Origin: Glaciimonas sp.
Lineage (GTDB): Bacteria > Pseudomonadota > Gammaproteobacteria > Burkholderiales > Burkholderiaceae_D
Length of the DNA stretch: 64,000 nucleotides
Direction: 5' to 3'
NCBI GenBank assembly: GCA_012927625.1
Contig: JABBOV010000012.1
Location: 1-64,000 of the forward strand
The position numbers and the translations under genes are program-made. The first letter of the stretch is position 1. The number at the start of each line of letters is the position of its first letter. Shown one piece after another: positions 44,428 through 54,726 of this stretch. The notes under the pieces are model-generated. The model did no database searches. It had not been told where the DNA came from and saw only the letters and a list, made by a program, of their open reading frames with translations.

Positions 44428-45588
44428 CTAAAGACACAAACGCAACGTTTCGCACAAAAAATCTGTGATGCCGCCACCCAATATAGGAGACTGGAAAAGC
44501 TTGTGTTCGCCCGGCAAGATTTTTTGTGTGATGGGCTCGGCCAGTTTCAATCCATTTTCACTGTTGGTTAGCATCACAAAGCCATCTCCCGTTCGCACCG
44601 ATGCGATGACGAATTCACGATAGCCAGTATTGTTGCCCCATTGCCAAATGAAGAGATCATCTTGGGTGCGTTCGATTCCCCAGCCTAATCCCCAGCTCAG
44701 ATTCAAGCTTGGATCAACCGCCACAGGTGATGCGATTATCTGCTTGAGCACGTGGTGATCGTTTAGCACGGTAACAAGAAACTTCTCATAGTCTGCGGCG
44801 CTGGTGTAAAGGGAAAACGCCGCTATCGGTTTTTTCAAATCCCATGACGCTCTTGGTGCTCCATTTGCTTTAGTTCCAGATAGGAGATCTTGCGCGATGC
44901 GTACGTTCCATACGTAGTTACTATGATCCATGTCCAGTGGTTTAAATACCTGTGTCGTCATGAATCGATCCAGCGGCTGGCCCGTGACCGCCTCTGCGGC
45001 ACGCTGCAATAGCAGGAAACCTTCCCCTGAGTAATCCCATTTTTCTCCAGGGGCCGAATGGAAAATCAGCGGCCCTGACGCCCAATTGGGTAAGCCTGAT
45101 GTGTGGTTCAGAAGCATGCGGACGGTAACCGCCTGGATTTGAGGATCGGCCACCAGATCGGAAGGCTCAGCTTTTAATGGATCGAATGGGTGCCGATAGC
45201 CCTGTGGCAGATATTGCATGACCGGCACGTCAAGTTCCATTTTTCCTTGCTCAACCAACTTCAATACCTCATAGGCGAAGACCGGTTTGCTGAGAGATGC
45301 TGCCTGAAAAACGCTATCTGCATTCAGCGTCAACGCTGGCTCACAGCCAGTGGCAAAATCCATTGCATCCAGCTTTCGGTTCTTGATCACGGCAATCGCC
45401 ACACCGCAAACATGATGTATAGCCGCAAGCCGCTCTAGCGTCGCGTGTAAATCTTCTGAGGTCGGTTCAACGGTATTGGGAGAGGCGCAACCGAGCAAGC
45501 TTGTCGATAGGATTGGAACAAGCAGCCAGATCATGCATTGCCGGGCCAATTGCTCGAAGTGCCAAGGTTGTGTGTGCATGTAAATCAT
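44428..45588 (-). CDS. Beta-lactamase-fold serine hydrolase, lipoprotein
   Basis: A class C beta-lactamase/esterase-like protein of 386 residues from ATG 45588. A hydrophobic segment ends in a lipobox, TSLLGC (about residue 34), so it is probably a lipoprotein. The catalytic SxxK is AASLSKPVF (about 98), the second motif YSG replaces YxN (DYSGEGFLLLQ, about 198), and the third motif is WGNNTGY (about 322). LLNHTSGLPNW is typical of the family. The role may be in peptide, ester or cell-wall metabolism; true beta-lactamase activity is not shown. Its ATG overlaps the stop of a resolvase relic (ATGA), so its 5' region was rearranged. A shorter start at MIWLLVPIL is possible. Confidence 0.85.
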   Translation of the reverse strand: MIYMHTQPWHFEQLARQCMIWLLVPILSTSLLGCASPNTVEPTSEDLHATLERLAAIHHVCGVAIAVIKNRKLDAMDFATGCEPALTLNADSVFQAASLSKPVFAYEVLKLVEQGKMELDVPVMQYLPQGYRHPFDPLKAEPSDLVADPQIQAVTVRMLLNHTSGLPNWASGPLIFHSAPGEKWDYSGEGFLLLQRAAEAVTGQPLDRFMTTQVFKPLDMDHSNYVWNVRIAQDLLSGTKANGAPRASWDLKKPIAAFSLYTSAADYEKFLVTVLNDHHVLKQIIASPVAVDPSLNLSWGLGWGIERTQDDLFIWQWGNNTGYREFVIASVRTGDGFVMLTNSENGLKLAEPITQKILPGEHKLFQSPILGGGITDFLCETLRLCL

Positions 45589-45693
45589 CGAGTGGGTAAA
45601 GGTTGCGCCGAAGCCGGAATCCATCGATAGAGCGTTGGAATCGACACGCCGAGGTTCTTGGCTACATCCCGAGGTGGGATGTCTAGCGAGGCG
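45585..45693 (-). pseudogene. C-terminal relic of a serine recombinase
   Basis: On the minus strand HASLDIPPRDVAKNLGVSIP then TLYRWIPAS is the C-terminal helix-turn-helix of Tn3/Hin-type resolvases. It is followed by AQPLPTR and a TGA that overlaps the start codon of the adjacent beta-lactamase-fold gene. Nothing of the catalytic domain remains upstream. It marks the right side of the accessory region. Confidence 0.75.
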
Positions 45694-45996
45694 TGATGGT
45701 CACGTCCGCGCCACGCACGGTAATGCTGCGGTTCTTCACATTGGTTCGCTCAAAATATGTCGGGAAACACATGTTTGTCACACCCTGCGTTGTGGTACCG
45801 CTTTTCGGTCAAATTAAGACAACAAAGTAGCCGACAAACACCATCGGAATGCATTCTTATACGGAAACAGTACGAAACAGGTTTCCCGTTTCTCAGGTTT
45901 TTGAGAGAGGACAAATTCCGCTGGTTTGTGGCTATAACCCCTTAACGTATTATTTTTTGGGTTTCCCCTGTTCTCCCCTACGGCGAGTCAGAGCAA
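45694..45996. other. Intergenic region between recombinase relic and ybiT
   Basis: No gene, terminator with a clear stem, or repeat was recognised in these about 300 bases. Confidence 0.4.
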
Positions 45997-47595
45997 TTAA
46001 GCAATACCTTGACTGCTCAGATAATCTTCATAGTTACCCAGGTAATCAACAACTTCGTTGTCTTTGATCTCCAGGATGCGGGTTGCCAGCGAGGAAACGA
46101 ATTCCCGGTCGTGTGAAACGAAGATTAATGTACCGGCGTATTTTTCCAGAGCAATATTGAGCGACTCGATCGTTTCCATATCCATATGGTTGGTCGGCTC
46201 ATCCATCAACAGCACATTATGGCGACCCAGCATCAGCTTGCCATAGGTCATACGGCCCTTTTCGCCGCCAGACAACACTGTCACCGATTTTTTCACGTCA
46301 TCGCCACTAAACAACAAGCGGCCCAAAATCGAACGCACTGCCTGGTCGTCATCGCCTTCAGTAGTCCAGCGGCCCATCCAGTCGGTCAGATTCATGTCAC
46401 TGGCGAAATTTTCGGTAGGGTCTTGCGGCATGTAGCCTACATCCGCGTGTTCGGCCCATTTTGCAAAACCGCTATCCGCATGCAAACCACATACGTCACC
46501 GCCAATACAGCGCAGCAAAGTGGTTTTGCCGATGCCGTTAGCGCCGATGATGGCAATCCGTTCACCAGCTTCAACCATCAGATTGACGTTTTTGAAAATC
46601 GTGTGATCGTAATTTTTTGACAAACTCTGCAGTTCAACTGCCTGACGATGCAATTTCTTCTCGCCATCAAAGCGCACGAATGGATTTTGGCGCGACGATG
46701 GCTTCAGGTCCTCGACCTTGATCTTTTCGATCTGCTTGGCGCGTGAAGTAGCTTGGCGCGCTTTCGATTTATTGGCGGAGAAGCGACGCACAAAATCCTG
46801 CAATTCGGCGACTTTTTCTTTCGCTTTGGTATTGACCGACTGTTGCTGCTGGCGTGCTTGCGTGGAAGCAAACATATAGTCGTCGTAATTGCCTGGATAC
46901 ACTTTCAATGTGCCGTAATCCATATCGGCCATGTGAGTGCAGACCTGATTCAAAAAGTGGCGATCATGCGAAATAATGATCATGGTCGAGTTGCGCTCAT
47001 TGAGCACGTCTTCCAGCCAGCGGATAGTGTTGATGTCAAGGTTATTGGTCGGCTCATCAAGCAGCAAAATGTCAGGGTTGGAGAATAGCGCCTGCGCCAG
47101 CAATACCCGCAACTTCCAGCCGGGTGCGACGTTGCTCATCGGCCCCTGGTGCTGTTCAATCGCGACCCCGACACCCAGCAACAATTCGCCGGCGCGCGAT
47201 TCTGCAGTGTAACCATCGTATTCGGCGAATTTCGCTTCCAGATCGGCGGCTTTCATATAGTCGTCGTCAGTGGCTTCGGGATTGGCGTAAATCGCGTCGC
47301 GCTCTGCCATCACCGCCCACATCTCGGTATGGCCCATCATCACCACATCCAGCACACGCATATCTTCAAATGCAAACTGATCTTGGCGCAATTTACCCAA
47401 GCGCTCATTGGTGTCGAGCATGACAGTACCGGCAGACTGATCGAGGTCGCCGCCCAGAATCTTCATGAAAGTAGATTTGCCGCAACCGTTGGCGCCGATC
47501 AGGCCGTAGCGATTGCCATCGCCGAATTTGACGGAAATGTTTTCGAACAACGGCTTGGGGCCGAACTGCATGGTGATGTTTGCTGTAGATAGCAC
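45997..47595 (-). CDS. ybiT: ABC-F ATPase, YbiT type
   Basis: ABC-F proteins have two ATPase domains and no membrane part; they act on ribosomes to relieve stalled translation. The 532-residue protein has Walker [10 protein letters not shown] (about residue 35) and GANGIGKTT (about 350), signature regions [15 protein letters not shown] and [15 protein letters not shown], and Walker [13 protein letters not shown] and [12 protein letters not shown]. The linker (about 240-300) is basic and helical. [20 protein letters not shown] and [10 protein letters not shown] agree with YbiT, as does the C-terminus [17 protein letters not shown]. Monocistronic, with an AT-rich region upstream. Confidence 0.92.
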   Translation of the reverse strand: MLSTANITMQFGPKPLFENISVKFGDGNRYGLIGANGCGKSTFMKILGGDLDQSAGTVMLDTNERLGKLRQDQFAFEDMRVLDVVMMGHTEMWAVMAERDAIYANPEATDDDYMKAADLEAKFAEYDGYTAESRAGELLLGVGVAIEQHQGPMSNVAPGWKLRVLLAQALFSNPDILLLDEPTNNLDINTIRWLEDVLNERNSTMIIISHDRHFLNQVCTHMADMDYGTLKVYPGNYDDYMFASTQARQQQQSVNTKAKEKVAELQDFVRRFSANKSKARQATSRAKQIEKIKVEDLKPSSRQNPFVRFDGEKKLHRQAVELQSLSKNYDHTIFKNVNLMVEAGERIAIIGANGIGKTTLLRCIGGDVCGLHADSGFAKWAEHADVGYMPQDPTENFASDMNLTDWMGRWTTEGDDDQAVRSILGRLLFSGDDVKKSVTVLSGGEKGRMTYGKLMLGRHNVLLMDEPTNHMDMETIESLNIALEKYAGTLIFVSHDREFVSSLATRILEIKDNEVVDYLGNYEDYLSSQGIA

Positions 47596-47777
47596 TGCTG
47601 AAACCCTTAAAAACGTGAACTGAAAACCTACGTATTATACCTTGTATGTCAAGCGTTTATTTTGGGCTTTGCCGTAACAGCTAAGGAGACGAACACGTAG
47701 ATTCCACGCCCTTATTGCATTTCCTGAATACATAATTTTATATACCCCATTATATTTTCAAAATATACATATTTTTA

Positions 47778-47829
47778 CGCATGTAATCATTGCGGTAATA
47801 AAATATACATGCACTAGTATACTTAATAT
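47778..47829 (+). repeat. Possible degenerate copy of dispersed repeat family A
   Basis: cgcat...tgcgg followed by an AT-rich stretch and agtatactta resembles family A only partly. It lies in the AT-rich gap between ldcA and ybiT (47640-47840). It may be an old copy or coincidence. Confidence 0.3.
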
Positions 47830-47842
47830 ACGGCCTAGATCG

Positions 47843-49714
<1,872 letters not shown>

Positions 49715-49743
49715 GGTATGAACTTCATCGTATTTTTTTGTGG

Positions 49744-50391
49744 TTAAGGAATTTGCAACAGCTTATGGGTTTGCAGACTGAGTTTCCATTGCGGATTACG
49801 TTTGCAGGTCTCAATTGCCAGCCGGGTGTTCGCGGCAGCATCCGGCCCATCCATCGGCTGCACGAAAAAATGTTCAAAGTCGAGCGCCGCGTAGTCGGCC
49901 AAATTCTGGCTGGCTTGCGGGATTACGACCTTGATCTCGTTGCCCTGTACTACGGCCAATACCGAGCCCATTTTCGGGCTAACGCAAATCCAGTCCACCC
50001 CGGCTGGCACTGCTATGGTTCCGTTGGTCTCGATGGCAATGGTAAATCCATGTGCATGCATGCTGGCAATGAGTGCTATATCAAGCTGCAACAGCGGTTC
50101 ACCGCCGGTAAAAACCACATACTTATTGATCGGATAATCCTGCGGCCACAGGCTGTCAATGGTGTGCGCCAAGACGTCGCTGTGGTGGAATTTTCCACCC
50201 CGTTCGCCATCGGTTCCGACAAAATCGGTATCGCAAAATCGACAAACCGCGCTAGCGCGATCCACTTCGCGGCCCGACCACAGGTTGCAGCCGCTAAAAC
50301 GGCAAAACACCGCCGGTCGCCCCGCGTGAGCACCCTCGCCTTGCAAGGTATAAAAAATTTCTTTGATGCTGTATGTCACTGTGTTCTTCAA
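49744..50391 (-). CDS. queE: 7-carboxy-7-deazaguanine synthase QueE
   Basis: QueE is a radical SAM enzyme that turns 6-carboxytetrahydropterin into 7-carboxy-7-deazaguanine. The 215-residue protein has the substrate/N-terminal motif YTLQGEGAHAGRPAVFCRFSG (about residues 13-33). Its [4Fe-4S] loop is CX14CX2C: Cys in GCNLW, then CRFC fourteen residues later. This is the unusual insertion known from Burkholderia QueE rather than the common CX3CX2C. VFTGGEPLLQ and ETNGT follow. It heads the chain queE-queD-tadA-ldcA. Confidence 0.95.
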   Translation of the reverse strand: MKNTVTYSIKEIFYTLQGEGAHAGRPAVFCRFSGCNLWSGREVDRASAVCRFCDTDFVGTDGERGGKFHHSDVLAHTIDSLWPQDYPINKYVVFTGGEPLLQLDIALIASMHAHGFTIAIETNGTIAVPAGVDWICVSPKMGSVLAVVQGNEIKVVIPQASQNLADYAALDFEHFFVQPMDGPDAAANTRLAIETCKRNPQWKLSLQTHKLLQIP

Positions 50392-50412
50392 ATTGGATAA
50401 AAAATGGCTGAA

Positions 50413-50688
50413 TTAATAATAGCATTCGGCCCGCGGCCGCGAATTTTGCGCTGCGGCGCAAATTGTAACGTGCAGATGGCGTCCATTGGTCAAGTAATTG
50501 CAGACACAAAGATAGGTTTTTTCTACCATTTTTAGCTTGTAGACGGCGGGCGGCAGATTGCCCCATCCCAGCCCGTGACCGACTGAGATTAGCTGACCAC
50601 CCAGTAGGCTAGCCTCATAGCCCAAGTTGCACACGATTGCCATGTGATGATGGGATAATGCGACAAATAGCGTTACAACCGTTGCCAC
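50413..50688 (-). CDS. Possible small hypothetical protein
   Basis: A 91-codon frame upstream of queE reads MATVVTLFVALSHHH at the start and KTYLCVCNYLTNGRHLHVTI near the end. Composition is plausible for a protein, but there is no recognisable domain or ribosome binding site, and another start is possible at 50643. It may be a real gene, a degraded gene or chance. The rest of the 50392-50874 gap holds only AT-rich sequence before xthA. Confidence 0.25.
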   Translation of the reverse strand: MATVVTLFVALSHHHMAIVCNLGYEASLLGGQLISVGHGLGWGNLPPAVYKLKMVEKTYLCVCNYLTNGRHLHVTICAAAQNSRPRAECYY

Positions 50689-50874
50689 GAAGACTCACGG
50701 GCATGGTTGCGCCGAGAAAATCGTGGTACGTATCTGACAGCGGGCGTGCGTCATGTAAGCTGAAACCCACTCTATAAACTGTGTTTCAAACCAAATTTAT
50801 TTGAGGGTATGCTTAGGAACACAGTCAAAACAATAAAAATTTAACTTAAATAAAATCAAATACTTACATCAACA

Positions 50875-51639
50875 ATGAAAATCGCCACCTGGAATGTAAA
50901 CTCGCTTAAAGTCCGCCTGCCGCAAGTACTGCAATGGCTGACAGCCAATCCGGTCGATGTGCTGTGCCTGCAAGAGACCAAGCTTACTGACGATAAATTC
51001 CCGGTAGCAGAGATCGAGGCAGCCGGTTATCAGGTCGCATTTAGCGGCCAGAAGACTTACAACGGCGTCGCAATCCTGTCGCGCCACCCGATCATCGAGG
51101 TTGTCAAAAATAATCCATTGTTTGCCGACGCACAGCAACGTATTATCAGCGCCACTATTGAGGGGATACGCATCGTTTGCGCCTACATCCCGAACGGGCA
51201 ATCGGTCGGTTCTGATAAATACCGTTACAAACTGGAATGGCTGGATGCCTTGCGCAACTGGCTGCAACAGGAGCATCAGGCCCATCCGAATCTGGCACTG
51301 CTGGGCGACTACAATATCGCGCCGGAAGATGTCGACGTATATGACCCTGTCGCATGGGAAGGGGAAATTCTGTGCTCGGATGCTGAACGCGCCGCCTTTG
51401 ACCGGTTGCTTAATCTCGGGCTGAAAGACGCTTTTCGTCTGTTTAAACAGGAGCCGAAATCGTATAGCTGGTGGGATTACCGGCAGTTGGGATTCCGCCT
51501 CAACAAGGGCATGCGTATTGACCATATCCTGTTAAGCAAAGATCTGGTGCAGCGTTGCAGCGCCTGCACCATCGACCGGGTGCCACGCAAATGGGAGCAA
51601 CCGTCGGACCACACGCCGGTAATTGCGACACTGGAATGA
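50875..51639 (+). CDS. xthA: Exodeoxyribonuclease III
   Basis: XthA is an AP endonuclease and 3'-5' exonuclease/phosphatase of base-excision repair. The 254-residue protein has the EEP-fold motifs: MKIATWNVNSLKVRLPQVLQ start, LCLQETKLTDDKFP (about residues 33-46, metal Glu), the tyrosine in CAYIPNGQSVGSDKY (about 102), LLGDYNIAPEDVDVYD (about 142-157) and the C-terminal DHILLSKDL and SDHTPVIATL. All catalytic residues are present. Monocistronic. Confidence 0.96.
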   Translation: MKIATWNVNSLKVRLPQVLQWLTANPVDVLCLQETKLTDDKFPVAEIEAAGYQVAFSGQKTYNGVAILSRHPIIEVVKNNPLFADAQQRIISATIEGIRIVCAYIPNGQSVGSDKYRYKLEWLDALRNWLQQEHQAHPNLALLGDYNIAPEDVDVYDPVAWEGEILCSDAERAAFDRLLNLGLKDAFRLFKQEPKSYSWWDYRQLGFRLNKGMRIDHILLSKDLVQRCSACTIDRVPRKWEQPSDHTPVIATLE

Positions 51640-51769
51640 CTATTGCTACTATCCCGCGAAGTTGCCAGGTTGGCGCTTTTTCGCCGGGAACGAAATAGCG
51701 TGAACTGATGGTACCGGCTGGTCTTCGATCCGAAACCGTCGCTCAAAATATTCTGGTCGGGCATGAACG

Positions 51770-53653
51770 CTACTCACCGGCAATTTCAATCCGGTTACGA
51801 CCACGTTCCTTGGCACGGTATAGCGCCATGTCGCAGCGAGAAAGAGATGCGTCAGAGCCGGCATCGGTTACATTCATGACAGCAATACCGATACTCACTG
51901 TTACCAAGATTGTCTTATCGTCCACAACAAGAGGCGTTTCAGTTATCCGTTTTTGCACTCGTTTTGCGAAAATATTTGCCTCAGCAACACCCACACCGGA
52001 CAGAATAATTGCAAACTCTTCGCCTCCTACCCGGCCCACAGTATCGTTCTTGCGCAGCGCATCACACAGGATGTTTGCGAAATGCTTGAGCACCAGGTCA
52101 CCTGTCGCATGACCGTAGCTGTCATTGATTACTTTAAAATGATCAAGATCACACATCAGAACTGCGGTACACGTGTCGGCGATGCTTTGAATTCGAGCCA
52201 GTTCTTCTTCCATTCGCGCCATGAAATAGCGCCGGTTGGGTAATTGGGTCAGGAAATCCATTGTGGCGAATTCCTGCAATTCAATCTCTATGCGCTTGCG
52301 TTCGGTAACGTCGGTGACAAAACCATGCCACAGTGTGCTGCCGTCCTGCAATCGACGCGGCTGCGCCTCCCCATTCCGCCAACGCAGACCTTGCCTGGGC
52401 AATATGACGCGGTACTCAAGATGCCAAGGCGTCAGGCTGGCGGCGGATGTCTCGAGCGAAGCACGGTAATTAGCGAAATCATCCGGATGAATGCGTTCAT
52501 GTATGCGGGAGACATTATCGGCCACCTGTTCTGGCGTGAGCTCGTAAATATCCCTGATTCCGTCGCTGACATAAGAGAAAAACGCATCTCCATTCGGCAA
52601 TAAGCGATGTTGATATACCAGACCTCGAATTTCATTTGTCAGACAGGTTATCAAGTCGACACTCTGCTGCAGACTGTCGGACAACGCCCGTATGGCCGAT
52701 ATATCCGTCGTCGTGCCTATCATGCGAAGCGGCTTGCCTTCCATGTCGCGGCTAATAACCTTGCCGCGACTCGATATCCATTTGTAGTGGCCATCCTTAC
52801 AGCGAACCCTGTGTTCCACCGCATAGCTTTCTGATTTTTGATCAAAATGTGCCTGCATTGCCGCTTTAACAAAAGCCAGGTCTTCGGGATGCACACGCGT
52901 ATAACTTTCTTCGATCCGATTGGTGAGCTCTGAATCCGTGTAACCTAGAATCGCTTTCCAGCCAGCTGAATAATGAATCTCGCCAGTTGAGATATTCCGA
53001 TCCCAAATCCCGGTTCCGCTCCCTTCGACTGCCAGCGCGATTCTCGTTTCGCTCTCGCGCAAAGTATTCTCGGCCTTTTTTATCCTGGCTTGGTCGATAT
53101 TGCGCTCAATGGCAATCGATGCCAGAGCGATGACATCGACAATGGATTGTCGATGCTGGTCGCCCACCCGCCCGGGCTTTTGTGAATAGGCGATGAAAAC
53201 TCCAAGCACGCAGTTTGTGGCTGAGCGGATCGGAGTCGCCGAGCATGGATTCAATCCATGTTGCAGGGCCAAGTCGCGAAAATCGTGCCAGAATCGGCTT
53301 GCTTCGATATGTTCGGCGCCAATCCTGGCATCCGTTGTAATCTGACGCGTCCATACTCCAGCATCAGTAGCTATGCCATCCGTTGCGCGAAGATAGTCTT
53401 GCTGCAGGCTGGGTGCGGCACCCAAATGCAGGCGATTGCCATCATCAGCCAGCAGGAGAATAGCGCCCAATATGTCGGGATTTTGATCTTCAATGCCGCT
53501 CACAATACAGCCCAGCGTCTGGGCCAAAGGAGCGCCCCGTGCGAGGTGCGCTAACGTCAAATTGTTCGCTGCCAGCGATCTCTGATGCAAATTAAAATCC
53601 GCGCTGTTGCAGGATATGTCCAACGCCATTATGTGGTCAACATCAGTTCGCAT
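51770..53653 (-). CDS. GAF-PAS-PAS-GGDEF diguanylate cyclase
   Basis: A soluble 627-residue cyclic-di-GMP synthase. A GAF domain (about residues 25-180, with IVSGIEDQNPDILGAILLLA), a PAS/PAC domain (about 205-325, GIWDRNISTGEIHYSAGW), a second PAS (about 340-460) and a GGDEF domain (about 465-625) follow in order. The active-site signature is intact: VGGEEFAIIL, with DLDHFKVINDSYGHATGD before it. The RKND sequence five residues upstream of GGEEF is the RxxD inhibitory site, so product inhibition is expected. There is no membrane helix. The start at 53653 is uncertain (another ATG at 53629). A 14-bp tandem repeat lies 24 bp upstream. Confidence 0.92.
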   Translation of the reverse strand: MRTDVDHIMALDISCNSADFNLHQRSLAANNLTLAHLARGAPLAQTLGCIVSGIEDQNPDILGAILLLADDGNRLHLGAAPSLQQDYLRATDGIATDAGVWTRQITTDARIGAEHIEASRFWHDFRDLALQHGLNPCSATPIRSATNCVLGVFIAYSQKPGRVGDQHRQSIVDVIALASIAIERNIDQARIKKAENTLRESETRIALAVEGSGTGIWDRNISTGEIHYSAGWKAILGYTDSELTNRIEESYTRVHPEDLAFVKAAMQAHFDQKSESYAVEHRVRCKDGHYKWISSRGKVISRDMEGKPLRMIGTTTDISAIRALSDSLQQSVDLITCLTNEIRGLVYQHRLLPNGDAFFSYVSDGIRDIYELTPEQVADNVSRIHERIHPDDFANYRASLETSAASLTPWHLEYRVILPRQGLRWRNGEAQPRRLQDGSTLWHGFVTDVTERKRIEIELQEFATMDFLTQLPNRRYFMARMEEELARIQSIADTCTAVLMCDLDHFKVINDSYGHATGDLVLKHFANILCDALRKNDTVGRVGGEEFAIILSGVGVAEANIFAKRVQKRITETPLVVDDKTILVTVSIGIAVMNVTDAGSDASLSRCDMALYRAKERGRNRIEIAGE

Positions 53654-53676
53654 ATGTGGCTCTGTGGTCGCGGCAA

Positions 53677-53731
53677 TACATAATAATTAATACATAATAA
53701 TTAATACATAATAATTAATACATAATAATTA
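53677..53731. repeat. 14-bp tandem repeat upstream of the GGDEF gene
   Basis: The AT-rich unit tacataataattaa occurs three full times and once nearly complete. It lies directly upstream of the cyclase start on the minus strand, so a copy-number change could alter promoter spacing or strength. Confidence 0.85.
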
Positions 53732-53977
53732 TTTAAGACATAGGGAGAGCCATCACAACATGCGCATTAACCGTCATTAGTGCCGTACGAGGCCAGTAAG
53801 AACAGCATTGATGCTCGCTGTACCACTTATTATTGCACTAAAATATCTTTCCGATGCAACACTGACAGAAGACCACGACATCATCTATCGCGAAGCCGTC
53901 ATGCAGGATGAGGTGGCGTCATCGTGAGTGAGCATGCCGCCGACGCCGGGTTAAAACCGGGGCCGGCGCATCAAAAT
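53732..53977. other. Gap between tandem repeat and isochorismatase-like gene
   Basis: The only notable frame is a 38-codon plus-strand one, 53811-53927 (MLAVPLIIALKYLSD...). It has no ribosome binding site or known relative. Near 53940-53970 a GC-rich imperfect hairpin could end the minus-strand gene to the right. Confidence 0.3.
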
Positions 53978-54466
53978 TTACTTGATCAGTTTGGACAAGC
54001 CCCGAAACTGCATGTGTTTGCTGTCGCGCAGCCACTCAAACAACACCATCTCGGTGGTAACTAGTCCAATGCTGGCAGCACGCATTCTCTCCAACGCGGT
54101 GTGCTTGCTGATCGCACTGCGCGAACCTACCGCATCGACCACCACGCGCACATCGTAACCTTGCGCTTGCAACTGCAAGGCGGTTTGTAAAACGCATATA
54201 TGCGCTTCGCAACCGCTTATGAGCAGGGTGGGGGCTCCGCTTGGAGCCAAGCGATGCAGCGCCTCCAAAAAAGCCGGGGTGCCGCAAGCGCCAAACGTGG
54301 TTTTTTCGACACTCTCGGGGCATAAGGCGGCAATCTCGGGTGCAGTGTGACCCAGCCCGACCGGGTACTGCTCGGTCGCCAGCGCCGGAATCGCCAGTAG
54401 TTGTGCCGCCTGCGCCAGTATCGTTGCATTGCGCAGCACGGCATCGCCATCGTCAATCGCCGGCAT
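53978..54466 (-). CDS. Isochorismatase-family cysteine hydrolase with disturbed 5' end
   Basis: From the only usual start, ATG 54466, 162 residues are encoded. Two of three catalytic residues are present: Lys in VEKTTFGA (about 55) and Cys in SGCEAHICVLQTA (about 91). The catalytic Asp lies upstream of that ATG: the same frame reads LLLIIDFQGGLM before it, back to a TGA at 54517-54515. Three codons beyond that TGA is an ATG (54526). So the family N-terminus is encoded but has no ordinary start, unless translation uses a rare start codon or the TGA is a mutation. A perfect 15-bp palindrome covers this segment. Substrate unknown; the close relatives hydrolyse small amides. Confidence 0.65.
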   Translation of the reverse strand: MPAIDDGDAVLRNATILAQAAQLLAIPALATEQYPVGLGHTAPEIAALCPESVEKTTFGACGTPAFLEALHRLAPSGAPTLLISGCEAHICVLQTALQLQAQGYDVRVVVDAVGSRSAISKHTALERMRAASIGLVTTEMVLFEWLRDSKHMQFRGLSKLIK

Positions 54467-54481
54467 GAGGCCTCCCTGAAA

Positions 54482-54515
54482 ATCGATTATCAGCAGCAGG
54501 CTGCTGATAATCGAT
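54482..54515. repeat. Perfect 15-bp inverted repeat overlapping the hydrolase 5' end
   Basis: atcgattatcagcag and ctgctgataatcgat are exact complements around cagg. The structure begins 16 bases upstream of the hydrolase ATG at 54466 and also encodes its SLLLIID part. No T-run follows, so it is not a normal terminator. Confidence 0.85.
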
Positions 54516-54726
54516 CAAGCCGGCATCTCAGGCCCCCAACGGAATAGGACTGCTGATTGTCAGCATCAGATATTTTCCCTATATATAATAACTACTAGCA
54601 CTGAGGCAGATGGCACGTATTTAACTGGCCCCTGGCCGAAATGATTGAACCGTTGAAACTGCACCAGTTCCCTCATTAGAAACGCAGGAACCAAGAGGAA
54701 TTGTGTCGCGTATCACGCCAAAAATA

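Noticed and set aside
44428-45588. Antibiotic-resistance class C beta-lactamase
   Set aside because: The SxxK motif is present, but the YxN and KTG motifs are not canonical, so a general serine hydrolase call is safer.
47640-47840. AT-rich stretch as a possible origin or phage attachment site
   Set aside because: No DnaA-box cluster, integrase or tRNA-end duplication is present; only a weak family A-like repeat.
50392-50874. preQ1 riboswitch upstream of queE
   Set aside because: No short C-rich pseudoknot aptamer near the queE start could be recognised.
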